A stretch of DNA of 64,000 bases from Achromobacter piechaudii NBRC 102461 (GTDB taxonomy: Bacteria; Pseudomonadota; Gammaproteobacteria; Burkholderiales; Burkholderiaceae_B), in assembly GCF_001571245.1 (NCBI RefSeq), contig NZ_BCTK01000012.1:186001-250000 (forward strand). Direction: 5' to 3'. This document shows, piece by piece, positions 16,995 to 25,623 of this stretch. Within the stretch, counting starts at the first letter, position 1. Every line of letters begins with the position of its first letter. The translations under genes and the position numbers were made by a program. The notes under the pieces were generated by a model. The model saw only the letters and a list, made by a program, of their open reading frames with translations. It was not told the DNA's origin and searched no databases.

Positions 16995-17952
16995 TATTGC
17001 CTTCCTTGATGACGCGCGCGTTGTTGGCGAATTCGGCCTGCACCTGCTTGGCGAACGCGTCGCCAGACGCGGTGCCCGGTTGCAGGTACGACTTGGCCAA
17101 GAGGTCCTGGAAGTCGGCGCTGGCCACCGCGCGGGTCAGCGCGGCCAACAAGGGTTGGGACACGGTGGCCGGCAGGTTGGCGGGCGCGAACACACCGAAG
17201 TTCGAGTAGTACTGCGCCTCGGGCAGCTTCAGCTCGGCCATCGTCGGCACGTCAGGCCACGCAGCCAGGCGTTGCGGCGCCATCACGGCCAGCGGTTTGA
17301 GCGCGCCATTGGCCACGTGCGGCAACACCACGTCGCTGTTAACCACCAGCAGCTCGACCACGCCGCCCAGGCCGTCGGTCAGCGCCTGGCTGTTGCCCCG
17401 ATAGGGCACGTGCAGCATCTGCGTGCCGGTCTGCTTGGTGACAGCAGCCATGCCGATGTGGGCGACGGTGCCCTGGCCCGGCGTACCGTAGCGCACGCCT
17501 TCCGGATGCGACTTGGCGTAGTCGATCAAACCCGCGAAGTCCTTGACCGGCAGCGCCTTGGTGGCAACGATGGCCACGGGCGCGACCGCCACGCTGGCCA
17601 CCGGCGTCAGGTCTTTCATCGGGTCGTAGTTGGTCTTGGCCAGATGCGGGAAGATCGTCAGCGGGCTGGTCGAGGCCAGCAGCAACGTCGTGCCGTCGGG
17701 CTGGGCGCGCGCGACGAAGTCCGTGCCCACCGAGGCGCCAGCGCCCGGCTTGTTTTCAACGATGACGGTCACGTTGGTTTCTTTGCGCAACACGTCGCCC
17801 AGTCGGCGTCCGATGGCGTCGGCGCTGCCGCCTGCCGTATAGGGCACAACCAGCGTGACGGGTTTGGCGGGCCAGCCTTCGGCCATTGCGCCGCCTGCCA
17901 TGATTGCCAGAGCCGCCCCCGCGGCCTGGATCAGCAAAGTCTTCTTTTTCAT
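16981..17952 (-). CDS. Bug/TctC-family tripartite tricarboxylate transporter receptor
   Basis: 323 aa periplasmic binding protein. Signal peptide MKKKTLLIQAAGAALAIMAGGAMA, then the diagnostic N-terminus WPAKPVTLVVPYTAGGSADAIGR and VIVENKPGAGASVGTDFVA, followed by VRYGTPGQGTVAHIGM and HVPYRGNSQALTDGLGG. Bug proteins bind carboxylates, amino acids or nicotinamide-like compounds and are greatly expanded in Bordetella and Achromobacter. No TctA/TctB membrane gene is nearby. It follows an M20 amidohydrolase on the same strand, so the ligand may be a product or substrate of that enzyme. The ATG has AGGACGAT just upstream. Confidence 0.92.
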   Translation of the reverse strand: MKKKTLLIQAAGAALAIMAGGAMAEGWPAKPVTLVVPYTAGGSADAIGRRLGDVLRKETNVTVIVENKPGAGASVGTDFVARAQPDGTTLLLASTSPLTIFPHLAKTNYDPMKDLTPVASVAVAPVAIVATKALPVKDFAGLIDYAKSHPEGVRYGTPGQGTVAHIGMAAVTKQTGTQMLHVPYRGNSQALTDGLGGVVELLVVNSDVVLPHVANGALKPLAVMAPQRLAAWPDVPTMAELKLPEAQYYSNFGVFAPANLPATVSQPLLAALTRAVASADFQDLLAKSYLQPGTASGDAFAKQVQAEFANNARVIKEGNIKAD

Positions 17953-18031
17953 ATCGTCCTAGTGATGTTGCGTAGCGCTGCGTTGGGTAAAGCGGAAAAC
18001 GTGAAGCACATCAGGCGGTTGCGGCGCTGGT

Positions 18032-19210
18032 TTACGCCGCCAGATAGCGTTGCGCCAGGCGGACCCAGTACGACGCGCCCGCCGGAATCAAGGAATCGTT
18101 GAAGTCATAGCTGGCGTTGTGCAGCATGCACGGGCCCAGGCCGTGGCCGGCCATGCGGTGTTCGCCATCGCCATTGCCCAGGAACACGTAGCAGCCCGGC
18201 TTTTCCTGCAACAGGAAGGCGAAGTCCTCCGATGCCATGGCCGGTTCGATCGTCAACGCCCGTTCGTCGCCCACCACGTCGCGCATGACCTCCATGCAGA
18301 ACTCGGTTTCGGCCACGGTGTTGACGAGCGCGGGGTAGCGGCGTTCGAAGAACACGTCGGCTTCGCAGCCATGTGCGGCGGCGATGTTGCCGGCGATTTC
18401 ATTCATGCGGCGTTCGATCAGGTCGACGACCTCGGTGCGATACGCACGCACCGATCCGCCCAGCCACGCGCTGTTGGGAATCACGTTGATGACGCTGCCG
18501 CCCGCCTGCACCTGCGTGATCGACAGCACGGCCGCGTCCAGCGGGCGCTTGCTGCGCGTCAGGATGGTTTGCAGCGCCTGGCCGATGGCGAACAGCGCGG
18601 GCACGGGGTCGTTGCAGTCCTGCGGCGCGGCGGCGTGGCCGCCCTTGCCTTTGACCGTGATCTTGAAGCCGTTGGCCGCGGCCATCATCGGGCCCGCGCA
18701 TACGCCAAATGCACCTGCCGGCAGGCCCGGCCAGTTGTGCATGCCGAACACGGCTTCACAGGGGAAGCGGGTGAACAGGCCATCCTGGATCATGGCGCGG
18801 CCACCCGCGCCGCCTTCCTCGGCCGGCTGGAAACACAGGTAGACCGTGCCGTCGAAGCCGCCCGCCGTTTGCAGATGCCGGGCCGCCGCCAGCAGCATGG
18901 CGGTATGGCCGTCGTGGCCGCAGCCGTGCATCTTGCCGTCGTGGCGCGAGCGGTGCTCGAACTGGTTCTCTTCCTGCATCGGCAACGCGTCCATGTCGGC
19001 GCGCAGCATGATGGCGCGGTCCGACGTCCCGCGCTTGATGACCCCGACCACCCCGGTCTTGGCAATGCCCGTGTGCGTCTCGATGCCCCATCCGCGCAGC
19101 GTGTCCGCCACGACTTTCGCCGTGCGGTGCTCTTCGTAGCAAAGCTCCGGGTGCATGTGGATATCGCGCCGCAGCGCCACAATTTCGTCCAGATTGGATA
19201 GTTCGAGCAC
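18032..19210 (-). CDS. M20-family amidohydrolase (hippurate hydrolase-like)
   Basis: 392 aa metal-dependent aminoacylase. It opens with LRRDIHMHPELCYEEHRTA, then the metal motif MLRADMDALPMQEEN and MHGCGHDGHTAMLLAAA with His/Asp ligands, a lid-domain His in GKGGHAAAPQ, and SEDFAFLLQEKPGCYVFLGNG near the C-terminus. Members cleave N-acyl amino acids, hippurate or indole-acetyl conjugates. A GTG start is used (CGGAG 6 bp upstream). It is 79 bp ahead of the Bug receptor gene, forming a two-gene unit for uptake and hydrolysis of a conjugate. Confidence 0.88.
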   Translation of the reverse strand: MLELSNLDEIVALRRDIHMHPELCYEEHRTAKVVADTLRGWGIETHTGIAKTGVVGVIKRGTSDRAIMLRADMDALPMQEENQFEHRSRHDGKMHGCGHDGHTAMLLAAARHLQTAGGFDGTVYLCFQPAEEGGAGGRAMIQDGLFTRFPCEAVFGMHNWPGLPAGAFGVCAGPMMAAANGFKITVKGKGGHAAAPQDCNDPVPALFAIGQALQTILTRSKRPLDAAVLSITQVQAGGSVINVIPNSAWLGGSVRAYRTEVVDLIERRMNEIAGNIAAAHGCEADVFFERRYPALVNTVAETEFCMEVMRDVVGDERALTIEPAMASEDFAFLLQEKPGCYVFLGNGDGEHRMAGHGLGPCMLHNASYDFNDSLIPAGASYWVRLAQRYLAA

Positions 19211-19312
19211 GGCACACTCCGTATCGGTCAGGCAGATTTCAGGGACAGGGACGAATAGTAAACAGCGTTCTCCTCGGGGAAATGGACAATTTCCTAGGGA
19301 TAACCCGACTCC

Positions 19313-19335
19313 AATTTACGTTTACGTAAACGTAA
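19313..19335. promoter_or_regulatory. LiuR operator in front of liuA
   Basis: TTACGTTTACGTAAACGTAA at 19316-19335 is a perfect 20-bp palindrome in the 247-bp gap between the M20 gene and liuA. AATTTACGTTTACGTAAAC (19313-19331) is identical to the site in front of liuR. TAATAT at 19333-19338 is a plausible -10 element overlapping its right edge, a layout that suits repression. The -35 element is not clear. Confidence 0.75.
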
Positions 19336-19457
19336 TATTTGCGGTGCATCATTGCGTCGCGATGCCCGATCGGCGCATGATGAGCCACACGATGGCGGCC
19401 CGATGCCAGCCCCGGGCACCGATAAGAATGTAAGTACCCACTATCACGGAGACATCG

Positions 19458-20636
19458 ATGAATCTTCCCGGCCTGAACTTCGACCTGGGCGAAGACCTGG
19501 ACATGCTGCGCGACGCCGTGCGCAATTTCGCGCAGGCCGAGATCGCACCGCGCGCCGCCGAGGTGGACCGCAGCGACCAGTTTCCGATGGATCTCTGGCG
19601 CAAATTTGGCGAACTCGGCGTGCTCGGCATGACGGCCGACGAAGAATATGGCGGCGCCAACATGGGCTATCTGGCCCACATGGTGGCGATGGAAGAAATC
19701 TCGCGCGCCAGCGCCTCGGTCGGCCTGTCCTACGGCGCGCACTCCAACCTGTGCGTCAACCAGATCAACCGCAACGGCACCACGGCGCAAAAAGCCAAGT
19801 ACCTGCCCAAGCTCATCTCCGGCGAACATGTGGGCGCGCTGGCCATGAGCGAACCCGGCGCCGGCTCGGACGTGGTCAGCATGAAGCTGCGCGCCGACAA
19901 GAAGGGCGACCGCTACGTGCTGAACGGCACCAAGATGTGGATCACCAACGGCCCCGACGCCGACACGCTGGTCGTCTACGCCAAGACCGATCCCGAGGCG
20001 CACCAGCGCGGCATCACCGCCTTCCTGGTCGAAAAGGGCTTCAAGGGTTTTTCGGTGGCGCAAAAGCTCGACAAGCTGGGCATGCGCGGCAGCCACACGG
20101 GCGAACTCGTGTTCCAGGATTGCGAGATCCCCGAAGAGAACGTGCTGGGCCAGGTCAACGGCGGCGTGAAGGTGCTGATGAGCGGGCTGGATTACGAACG
20201 CGCCGTGCTGTCTGGCGGGCCGCTGGGCATCATGCAGGCCGTGATGGACGTGGTGGTGCCGTACATCCACGACCGCAAGCAATTCGGCCAGGCCATCGGC
20301 GAATTCCAGCTGATCCAGGGCAAGGTCGCCGATCTGTACACCACGCTGCAAGCCAGCCGCGCCTTCTGCTATCAGGTCGGCAAGAACCTGGACAAGCTGG
20401 GCGCCGAACACGTGCGCCAGGTGCGCAAGGACTGCGCCGCACTGATCCTGTACACGGCCGAGAAAGCCACGTGGATGGCGGGCGAGGGCGTGCAGATCCT
20501 GGGCGGCAACGGCTACATCAATGAATACCCGGTGGGACGCCTGTGGCGCGACGCCAAGCTGTATGAGATCGGCGCGGGCACCAGCGAAATCCGCCGCATG
20601 CTGATCGGCCGCGAACTGTTCAACGAAACCGCCTGA
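19458..20636 (+). CDS. liuA: Isovaleryl-CoA dehydrogenase
   Basis: FAD-dependent acyl-CoA dehydrogenase (392 aa) that oxidises isovaleryl-CoA to 3-methylcrotonyl-CoA in leucine degradation. ACAD signatures: [71 protein letters not shown]. The catalytic glutamate sits at E247 in [16 protein letters not shown], the position peculiar to isovaleryl-CoA dehydrogenases, and the usual acyl-CoA dehydrogenase position is a Gly-Ala (EIGAG), which separates it from medium- or short-chain enzymes. GGAGACATCG precedes the ATG. It heads the cluster that continues with aceK, a thiolase, liuB and liuD. Confidence 0.95.
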   Translation: MNLPGLNFDLGEDLDMLRDAVRNFAQAEIAPRAAEVDRSDQFPMDLWRKFGELGVLGMTADEEYGGANMGYLAHMVAMEEISRASASVGLSYGAHSNLCVNQINRNGTTAQKAKYLPKLISGEHVGALAMSEPGAGSDVVSMKLRADKKGDRYVLNGTKMWITNGPDADTLVVYAKTDPEAHQRGITAFLVEKGFKGFSVAQKLDKLGMRGSHTGELVFQDCEIPEENVLGQVNGGVKVLMSGLDYERAVLSGGPLGIMQAVMDVVVPYIHDRKQFGQAIGEFQLIQGKVADLYTTLQASRAFCYQVGKNLDKLGAEHVRQVRKDCAALILYTAEKATWMAGEGVQILGGNGYINEYPVGRLWRDAKLYEIGAGTSEIRRMLIGRELFNETA

Positions 20637-20658
20637 TCTGCCGGCCGAGCGCCCCGCC

Positions 20659-22563
20659 ATGATCCGCATGTCCGACGTCCAGCACATCGAGCAGGCCCCC
20701 GCCCCGGGGCCTTCCGCGCTGGACGTGGCGCGGCTGATCCTGGCCGGCTTCGACCGCCACTACGCGCTGTTTCGCTACAGCGCGCAGCGGGCCAAGGCGC
20801 TGTTCGAATCGGGCGACTGGCACGGTATCCAGCACCTGTCGCGCGAACGCATCGAGTACTACGACATGCGCGTGCGCGAATGCGCAACGCAGCTGGAAAG
20901 CGTGCTGCGCGGTCGGCCCGAAGGCGCGCTGGGCGAAGCCCACGCCAATGGCAACGGCGCGGCGGCGCCCGCGCTGACCGACGCGCAAACGGCCTACTGG
21001 CAACAGATCAAGCAAGAGTTCGTGGGCCTGCTGGGCGCGCACCGCCAACCCGAATGCGCCGAGACCTTCTTCAATTCCGTGACGTGCCGGCTGCTGCACC
21101 GGGATTACTTCCACAACGACTTCCTCTTCGTCCGGCCGGCGGTTGCCACCGAATACCTGGACAGCAGCATGCCGTCGTATCGGGTCTACTACCCGGCCAC
21201 CGACGGTCTGGAAAAAAGCCTGATCCGCATGGTGGCCGACTTCGGCCTGGCGCTGCCCTTCGAAGACCTGCCACGCGAAACGCGCATGCTGGCGCGCGCC
21301 GCCGTCTCGCAATTACGCACGCTGCTGCCGCGCCACGTCGGCCGTCGCATCGCCAGCGACTGCCAGATCCACGCGCTGGGCTCGCTGTTCTTTCGCAACA
21401 AAGGCGCCTACATCGTTGGCCGTCTCATCAACCAGACGACGGTCTATCCCTTTGCCGTAGCGCTGACGCGCAACCCGGCCGGGCAGGTCACGCTGGACGC
21501 GCTGCTGCTGGGCGCAGACGACCTGAGCACCTTGTTCAGCTTCACGCGCGCGTACTTCCTGGTGGACATGGAAACGCCCGCCGCCGTCGTGAACTTCCTG
21601 GCCAGCCTGTTGCCGCGCAAGCCCAAGGCCGAGCTTTACACCATGATCGGCCTGCAAAAGCAGGGCAAGACGCTGTTCTACCGCGACTTCCTGCACCACC
21701 TGGCCCATTCGCGCGACGCCTTCGACATCGCGCCCGGCATCAAGGGCATGGTGATGTGCGTGTTCACGCTGCCGTCCTACCCCTATGTGTTCAAGCTCAT
21801 CAAGGACCGCATCGACAAAGACGGCATGGACCACGCCACCGTGCGACGCAAGTACCAGATGGTCAAGCTGCATGACCGCGTGGGCCGCATGGCCGATACC
21901 TGGGAGTATTCGCAGGTCGCCTTGCCGCGCAGCCGTTTCGCGCCCGCGCTGCTGGACGAACTGCGCCGCCTGGTGCCCAGCCTGATCGAAGAGACCAGCG
22001 ACACGGTCGTCATCCGCCACGTCTACATCGAACGGCGGATGACGCCGCTGAACATCTACCTGCGCCAGGCGTCCGACGCACTGCTGGAGCCCGCCGTGCG
22101 TGAATACGGCGACGCCATCCGCCAGCTTGCCGCCGCCAATATCTTCCCTGGCGACATGCTCTACAAGAACTTCGGCGTCACGCGCCTGGGCCGCGTCGTC
22201 TTTTATGACTACGACGAAATCCAGCGCATGACCGAGATGAATTTCCGGCGCATCCCGCCGGCCCCCAACGAAGAAGCGGAAATGGCGTCGGAACCCTGGT
22301 ACGCCATCGGACCGAACGACGTATTCCCCGAAGAATTCGGCCGCTTCCTGCTGGGCGACGCGCGCGTGCGCGGCGCCTTCATGCGTCACCATGCCGACTT
22401 GCTTGAGCCGGACTGGTGGCAGGCCTGTCGCGCGCAGGTGGCGCAAGGCCGTATTGAAGAATTTTTCCCTTACGATACGGACAGACGCCTGCGTCCGGCA
22501 CGCCTTTCTGGCGACCGCGCAGTGCCGACACCCAGACGCTGTCCCGACCCTCACAGGAGTTAG
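20659..22563 (+). CDS. aceK: Isocitrate dehydrogenase kinase/phosphatase
   Basis: Bifunctional enzyme that phosphorylates and dephosphorylates isocitrate dehydrogenase, so directing carbon between the TCA cycle and glyoxylate bypass. 634 aa, slightly longer than the roughly 580-600 usual, with extension at both ends. Recognised by the N-terminal FDRHYALFRYSAQRAKALFE and HRDYFHNDFLFVRPAVATEY, the ATP-site segment MCVFTLPSYPYVFKLIKDR, VYIERRMTPLNIYL and FPGDMLYKNFGVTRLGRVVFYDYDEI (kinase-like catalytic loop). It normally accompanies aceB-aceA; here it lies between liuA and a thiolase, 22 bp after liuA. The placement makes sense because leucine breakdown yields acetyl-CoA, which demands the glyoxylate bypass. 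Confidence 0.95.
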   Translation: MIRMSDVQHIEQAPAPGPSALDVARLILAGFDRHYALFRYSAQRAKALFESGDWHGIQHLSRERIEYYDMRVRECATQLESVLRGRPEGALGEAHANGNGAAAPALTDAQTAYWQQIKQEFVGLLGAHRQPECAETFFNSVTCRLLHRDYFHNDFLFVRPAVATEYLDSSMPSYRVYYPATDGLEKSLIRMVADFGLALPFEDLPRETRMLARAAVSQLRTLLPRHVGRRIASDCQIHALGSLFFRNKGAYIVGRLINQTTVYPFAVALTRNPAGQVTLDALLLGADDLSTLFSFTRAYFLVDMETPAAVVNFLASLLPRKPKAELYTMIGLQKQGKTLFYRDFLHHLAHSRDAFDIAPGIKGMVMCVFTLPSYPYVFKLIKDRIDKDGMDHATVRRKYQMVKLHDRVGRMADTWEYSQVALPRSRFAPALLDELRRLVPSLIEETSDTVVIRHVYIERRMTPLNIYLRQASDALLEPAVREYGDAIRQLAAANIFPGDMLYKNFGVTRLGRVVFYDYDEIQRMTEMNFRRIPPAPNEEAEMASEPWYAIGPNDVFPEEFGRFLLGDARVRGAFMRHHADLLEPDWWQACRAQVAQGRIEEFFPYDTDRRLRPARLSGDRAVPTPRRCPDPHRS

Positions 22564-22565
22564 TC

Positions 22566-23747
22566 ATGTCAGATCCCATCGTTATCGTTTCCATCGCCCG
22601 CACGCCCATGGGCGGCATGCTGGGCAGCCTGTCCGGCCTGGCCGCGCACGAGCTGGGCTCGGTCGCCATCAAGGCGGCCATCGAACGCGCCGGCATCAAG
22701 CCGGACCAGGTCGATGAAGTCATCATGGGCAACGTGCTGCAAGCCGGCCAGGGCCAGGCCCCCGCGCGCCAGGCCGCGCTGGGCGCAGGCCTGCCGCTGG
22801 GCGTGGCATGCACCACCGTTCACAAGGTGTGCGGTTCGGGCCTGAAAGCCGCCATGTTCGGCCACGACCTCTTGGCTGCCGGCAGCGCGAACGTCGTTGT
22901 CGCGGGCGGCCAGGAAAGCATGAGCAACGCGCCGTACCTGCTGCTCAAGGCGCGCCAGGGCTATCGCTTCGGCCACAACACCGTGTATGACCACATGGCG
23001 CTGGACGGCCTGGAAGACGCCTACGACAAGGGCAAAGCCATGGGCGTGTTCGCCGAGGACTGCGCCGCCAAATATGAATTCACGCGCGAACAGCAGGACG
23101 AGTTCTCGCTGGAATCGCTGCGCCGCGCCCGCGCCGCCACCGAAGACGGCAGCTTCAAGTGGGAAATCGCGCCCGTCACGGTCGCCGGCCGCAAGGGCGA
23201 CACCGTGATCGACACCGACGAAGCGCCCACCAAGGCCATGCCGGAAAAGATCCCGACGCTCAAGCCCGCCTTCAAGAAGGACGGCACCATCACCGCCGCC
23301 AACTCGTCGTCGATCTCCGACGGCGCCGCCGCGATGGTGCTGATGCGCGCCTCCACCGCCGAGAAGCTCGGCGTGAAGCCCTTGGCCCGCATCGTGGCTC
23401 ACAGCCAGCACTCGCAAGAGCCGGGCTGGTTCACCACCGCCCCGGTCGGCGCGCTGAAGAACCTGTTCGCCAAGACCGGCTGGAAGGCCGAAGACGTGGA
23501 CCTGTACGAAATCAACGAAGCCTTCGCGGTGGTCACCATGGCCGCCATGAATGACTTCAAGCTGCCGCACGACAAGGTCAACGTCCACGGCGGCGCCACC
23601 GCGCTGGGCCACCCGATCGGCGCATCGGGCGCGCGCCTGATGGCCACGCTGGTCGGCGCGCTGCGCAAGACCGGCGGCAAGCGCGGCGTCGCCACGCTTT
23701 GCATCGGCGGCGGCGAAGCCGTGGCGATGGCGATCGAAATGGTCTAA
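22566..23747 (+). CDS. Acetyl-CoA acetyltransferase (thiolase)
   Basis: 393 aa thiolase. Nucleophile C89 in [13 protein letters not shown], active-site [11 protein letters not shown], His in [10 protein letters not shown], and second Cys C379 in [11 protein letters not shown]: all four catalytic signatures are present. Degradative biosynthetic-type (AtoB/PhaA-like) length. It interconverts acetoacetyl-CoA and acetyl-CoA, the last step after HMG-CoA lyase in leucine degradation. Start is 3 bp after aceK stops, with CAGGAG upstream. A strong hairpin follows it before liuB. Confidence 0.93.
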   Translation: MSDPIVIVSIARTPMGGMLGSLSGLAAHELGSVAIKAAIERAGIKPDQVDEVIMGNVLQAGQGQAPARQAALGAGLPLGVACTTVHKVCGSGLKAAMFGHDLLAAGSANVVVAGGQESMSNAPYLLLKARQGYRFGHNTVYDHMALDGLEDAYDKGKAMGVFAEDCAAKYEFTREQQDEFSLESLRRARAATEDGSFKWEIAPVTVAGRKGDTVIDTDEAPTKAMPEKIPTLKPAFKKDGTITAANSSSISDGAAAMVLMRASTAEKLGVKPLARIVAHSQHSQEPGWFTTAPVGALKNLFAKTGWKAEDVDLYEINEAFAVVTMAAMNDFKLPHDKVNVHGGATALGHPIGASGARLMATLVGALRKTGGKRGVATLCIGGGEAVAMAIEMV

Positions 23748-23756
23748 GCAAGTGCC

Positions 23757-23796
23757 TGGAAGACGGATTCCCCGTCCGTCTTCCAGCATGGTTTTT
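23757..23796 (+). terminator. Terminator-like hairpin inside the liu cluster
   Basis: TGGAAGACGGA ttccccg TCCGTCTTCCA, an 11-bp perfect stem, then GCATGG and TTTTT at 23792-23796. It lies 10 bp after the thiolase stop and 167 bp before liuB. The offset T-run makes it a partial terminator; it would lower liuB/liuD expression relative to liuA unless a second promoter exists in the gap. Confidence 0.65.
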
Positions 23797-23962
23797 CGCT
23801 GCGCCTGTCGAACCGGGCTGGCGCGGGCGACGCGGTCGCGCCCCTGCCACGAAAGGCGCAACGAAAACCCATATCGACAAGAATGCCCGGCCCACCGGGC
23901 AGCGAGACAAACCGCTCGACGAGCGCCTTCAAATTCCAATCACGCAGGACGGGTGGAACCCC

Positions 23963-25570
23963 ATGCCCATCATCGAATCCCGCATCAATCCGCGGTCGCA
24001 GGACTACACCGATAATGCTCGCGCCATGCAGGCGCAGCTGGATGATCTGAATCAGAAACTGGCGCAAACCGCGCTGGGCGGCAGCGAAGCCGCGCGCGCC
24101 AAGCACGTGGCGCGCGGCAAGCTGCTGCCGCGCGACCGCGTCGAAAACCTGATCGATCCGGGCACGCCGTTCCTGGAACTGTCGCCCATGGCGGCGCATG
24201 GCATGTACGACGGCGATGCGCCCGGCGCGGGCGTCATCACCGGCATCGGCCGCGTGTCGGGCACCGAATGCGTCATCGTCTGCAACGACGCCACCGTCAA
24301 GGGCGGCACGTACTACCCGATGACCGTCAAGAAGCATCTGCGCGCGCAGGAGATCGCGGCGCAGAATCATCTGCCCTGCGTGTACCTGGTGGATTCGGGC
24401 GGCGCCAACCTGCCGCAGCAAGACGAAGTCTTCCCCGACCGCGAACACTTCGGCCGCATCTTCTACAACCAGGCGCAGATGTCGGCGCAGGGCATTTCGC
24501 AGATCGCCGTGGTGATGGGTTCGTGCACCGCAGGCGGTGCCTACGTGCCCGCCATGAGCGATGAATCCATCATCGTGAAGAACCAGGGCACGATCTTCCT
24601 GGGCGGCCCGCCGCTGGTCAAGGCCGCCACCGGCGAAGAAGTCAGCGCCGAAGACCTGGGCGGCGGCGACGTACACACGCGCTTGTCCGGCGTGGTGGAC
24701 CACCTGGCCGCCAACGACATGCACGCGCTGCAACTGGCGCGCAACGCCGTCGCGCGCCTGAACCGCAAGAAGCCGCAGCAACTGGCCACCATCGCGCCGC
24801 GCGAGCCGCGCTACGACCCCAGTGAATTGAACGGCATCATTCCCGCCGACACGCGCAAGCCCTACGACGTGCGCGAAGTCATCGCGCGCATCGTGGACGG
24901 CTCGGAATTTGACGAATTCAAGGCGCGCTTCGGCCCCACGCTGGTCACCGGCTTTGCGCACATCCAGGGCATGCCGGTAGGCATCGTGGCCAACAACGGC
25001 ATCCTGTTTTCCGAGTCGGCGCAAAAGGGCGCGCACTTCATCGAACTGTGCGCGCAGCGCAAGATTCCGCTGGTGTTCCTGCAGAACATCACCGGCTTCA
25101 TGGTCGGCCGCAAATACGAAAACGAAGGCATCGCGCGCCACGGCGCCAAGATGGTGACGGCGGTGGCGACCGCCGCCGTGCCCAAGTTCACCGTGCTGAT
25201 TGGCGGCTCGTTCGGTGCGGGCAACTACGGCATGTGCGGCCGCGCCTATTCGCCGCGCATGCTGTTCATGTGGCCCAACGCCCGCATCTCGGTGATGGGT
25301 GGCGAGCAGGCCGCCAGCGTGCTGGCCACCGTCAAGCGCGATGGCATCGAAGCGCGCGGCGGCAAGTGGAGCCCGGAAGAAGAGGCGGCGTTCAAGGCGC
25401 CGATCCGTGAACAGTACGAGCACGAAGGCCACCCTTACTACGCCACCGCGCGGCTCTGGGACGATGGCATCATCGCGCCCGCCGACACCCGCCGCGTGCT
25501 GGGACTGGCGTTGTCGGCGGCGCTGAACGCGCCCATCGAAGACACCCGGTTCGGCGTGTTCCGCATGTAG
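23963..25570 (+). CDS. liuB: Methylcrotonoyl-CoA carboxylase, carboxyltransferase (beta) subunit
   Basis: 535 aa, the usual length of the beta subunit. Carboxyltransferase fold with acyl-CoA-binding and carboxybiotin-binding halves: [60 protein letters not shown], and [14 protein letters not shown] with [21 protein letters not shown]. It transfers CO2 from biotin to 3-methylcrotonyl-CoA. The start [15 protein letters not shown] at 23963 matches the family. Propionyl-CoA or geranyl-CoA carboxylase is unlikely because of the liuA context. It is preceded by a 215-bp gap holding a terminator-like hairpin. Confidence 0.95.
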   Translation: MPIIESRINPRSQDYTDNARAMQAQLDDLNQKLAQTALGGSEAARAKHVARGKLLPRDRVENLIDPGTPFLELSPMAAHGMYDGDAPGAGVITGIGRVSGTECVIVCNDATVKGGTYYPMTVKKHLRAQEIAAQNHLPCVYLVDSGGANLPQQDEVFPDREHFGRIFYNQAQMSAQGISQIAVVMGSCTAGGAYVPAMSDESIIVKNQGTIFLGGPPLVKAATGEEVSAEDLGGGDVHTRLSGVVDHLAANDMHALQLARNAVARLNRKKPQQLATIAPREPRYDPSELNGIIPADTRKPYDVREVIARIVDGSEFDEFKARFGPTLVTGFAHIQGMPVGIVANNGILFSESAQKGAHFIELCAQRKIPLVFLQNITGFMVGRKYENEGIARHGAKMVTAVATAAVPKFTVLIGGSFGAGNYGMCGRAYSPRMLFMWPNARISVMGGEQAASVLATVKRDGIEARGGKWSPEEEAAFKAPIREQYEHEGHPYYATARLWDDGIIAPADTRRVLGLALSAALNAPIEDTRFGVFRM

Positions 25571-25623
25571 GCCCCGCGCCGCAGCGACGCAGGTCCAGAA
25601 GAATTACAGCCAGGAAGACATAC

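Noticed and set aside
23884-23901. Hairpin TGCCCGG ccca CCGGGCA upstream of liuB as a second terminator
   Set aside because: No T-run follows; short and in GC-rich sequence where such hairpins arise by chance.
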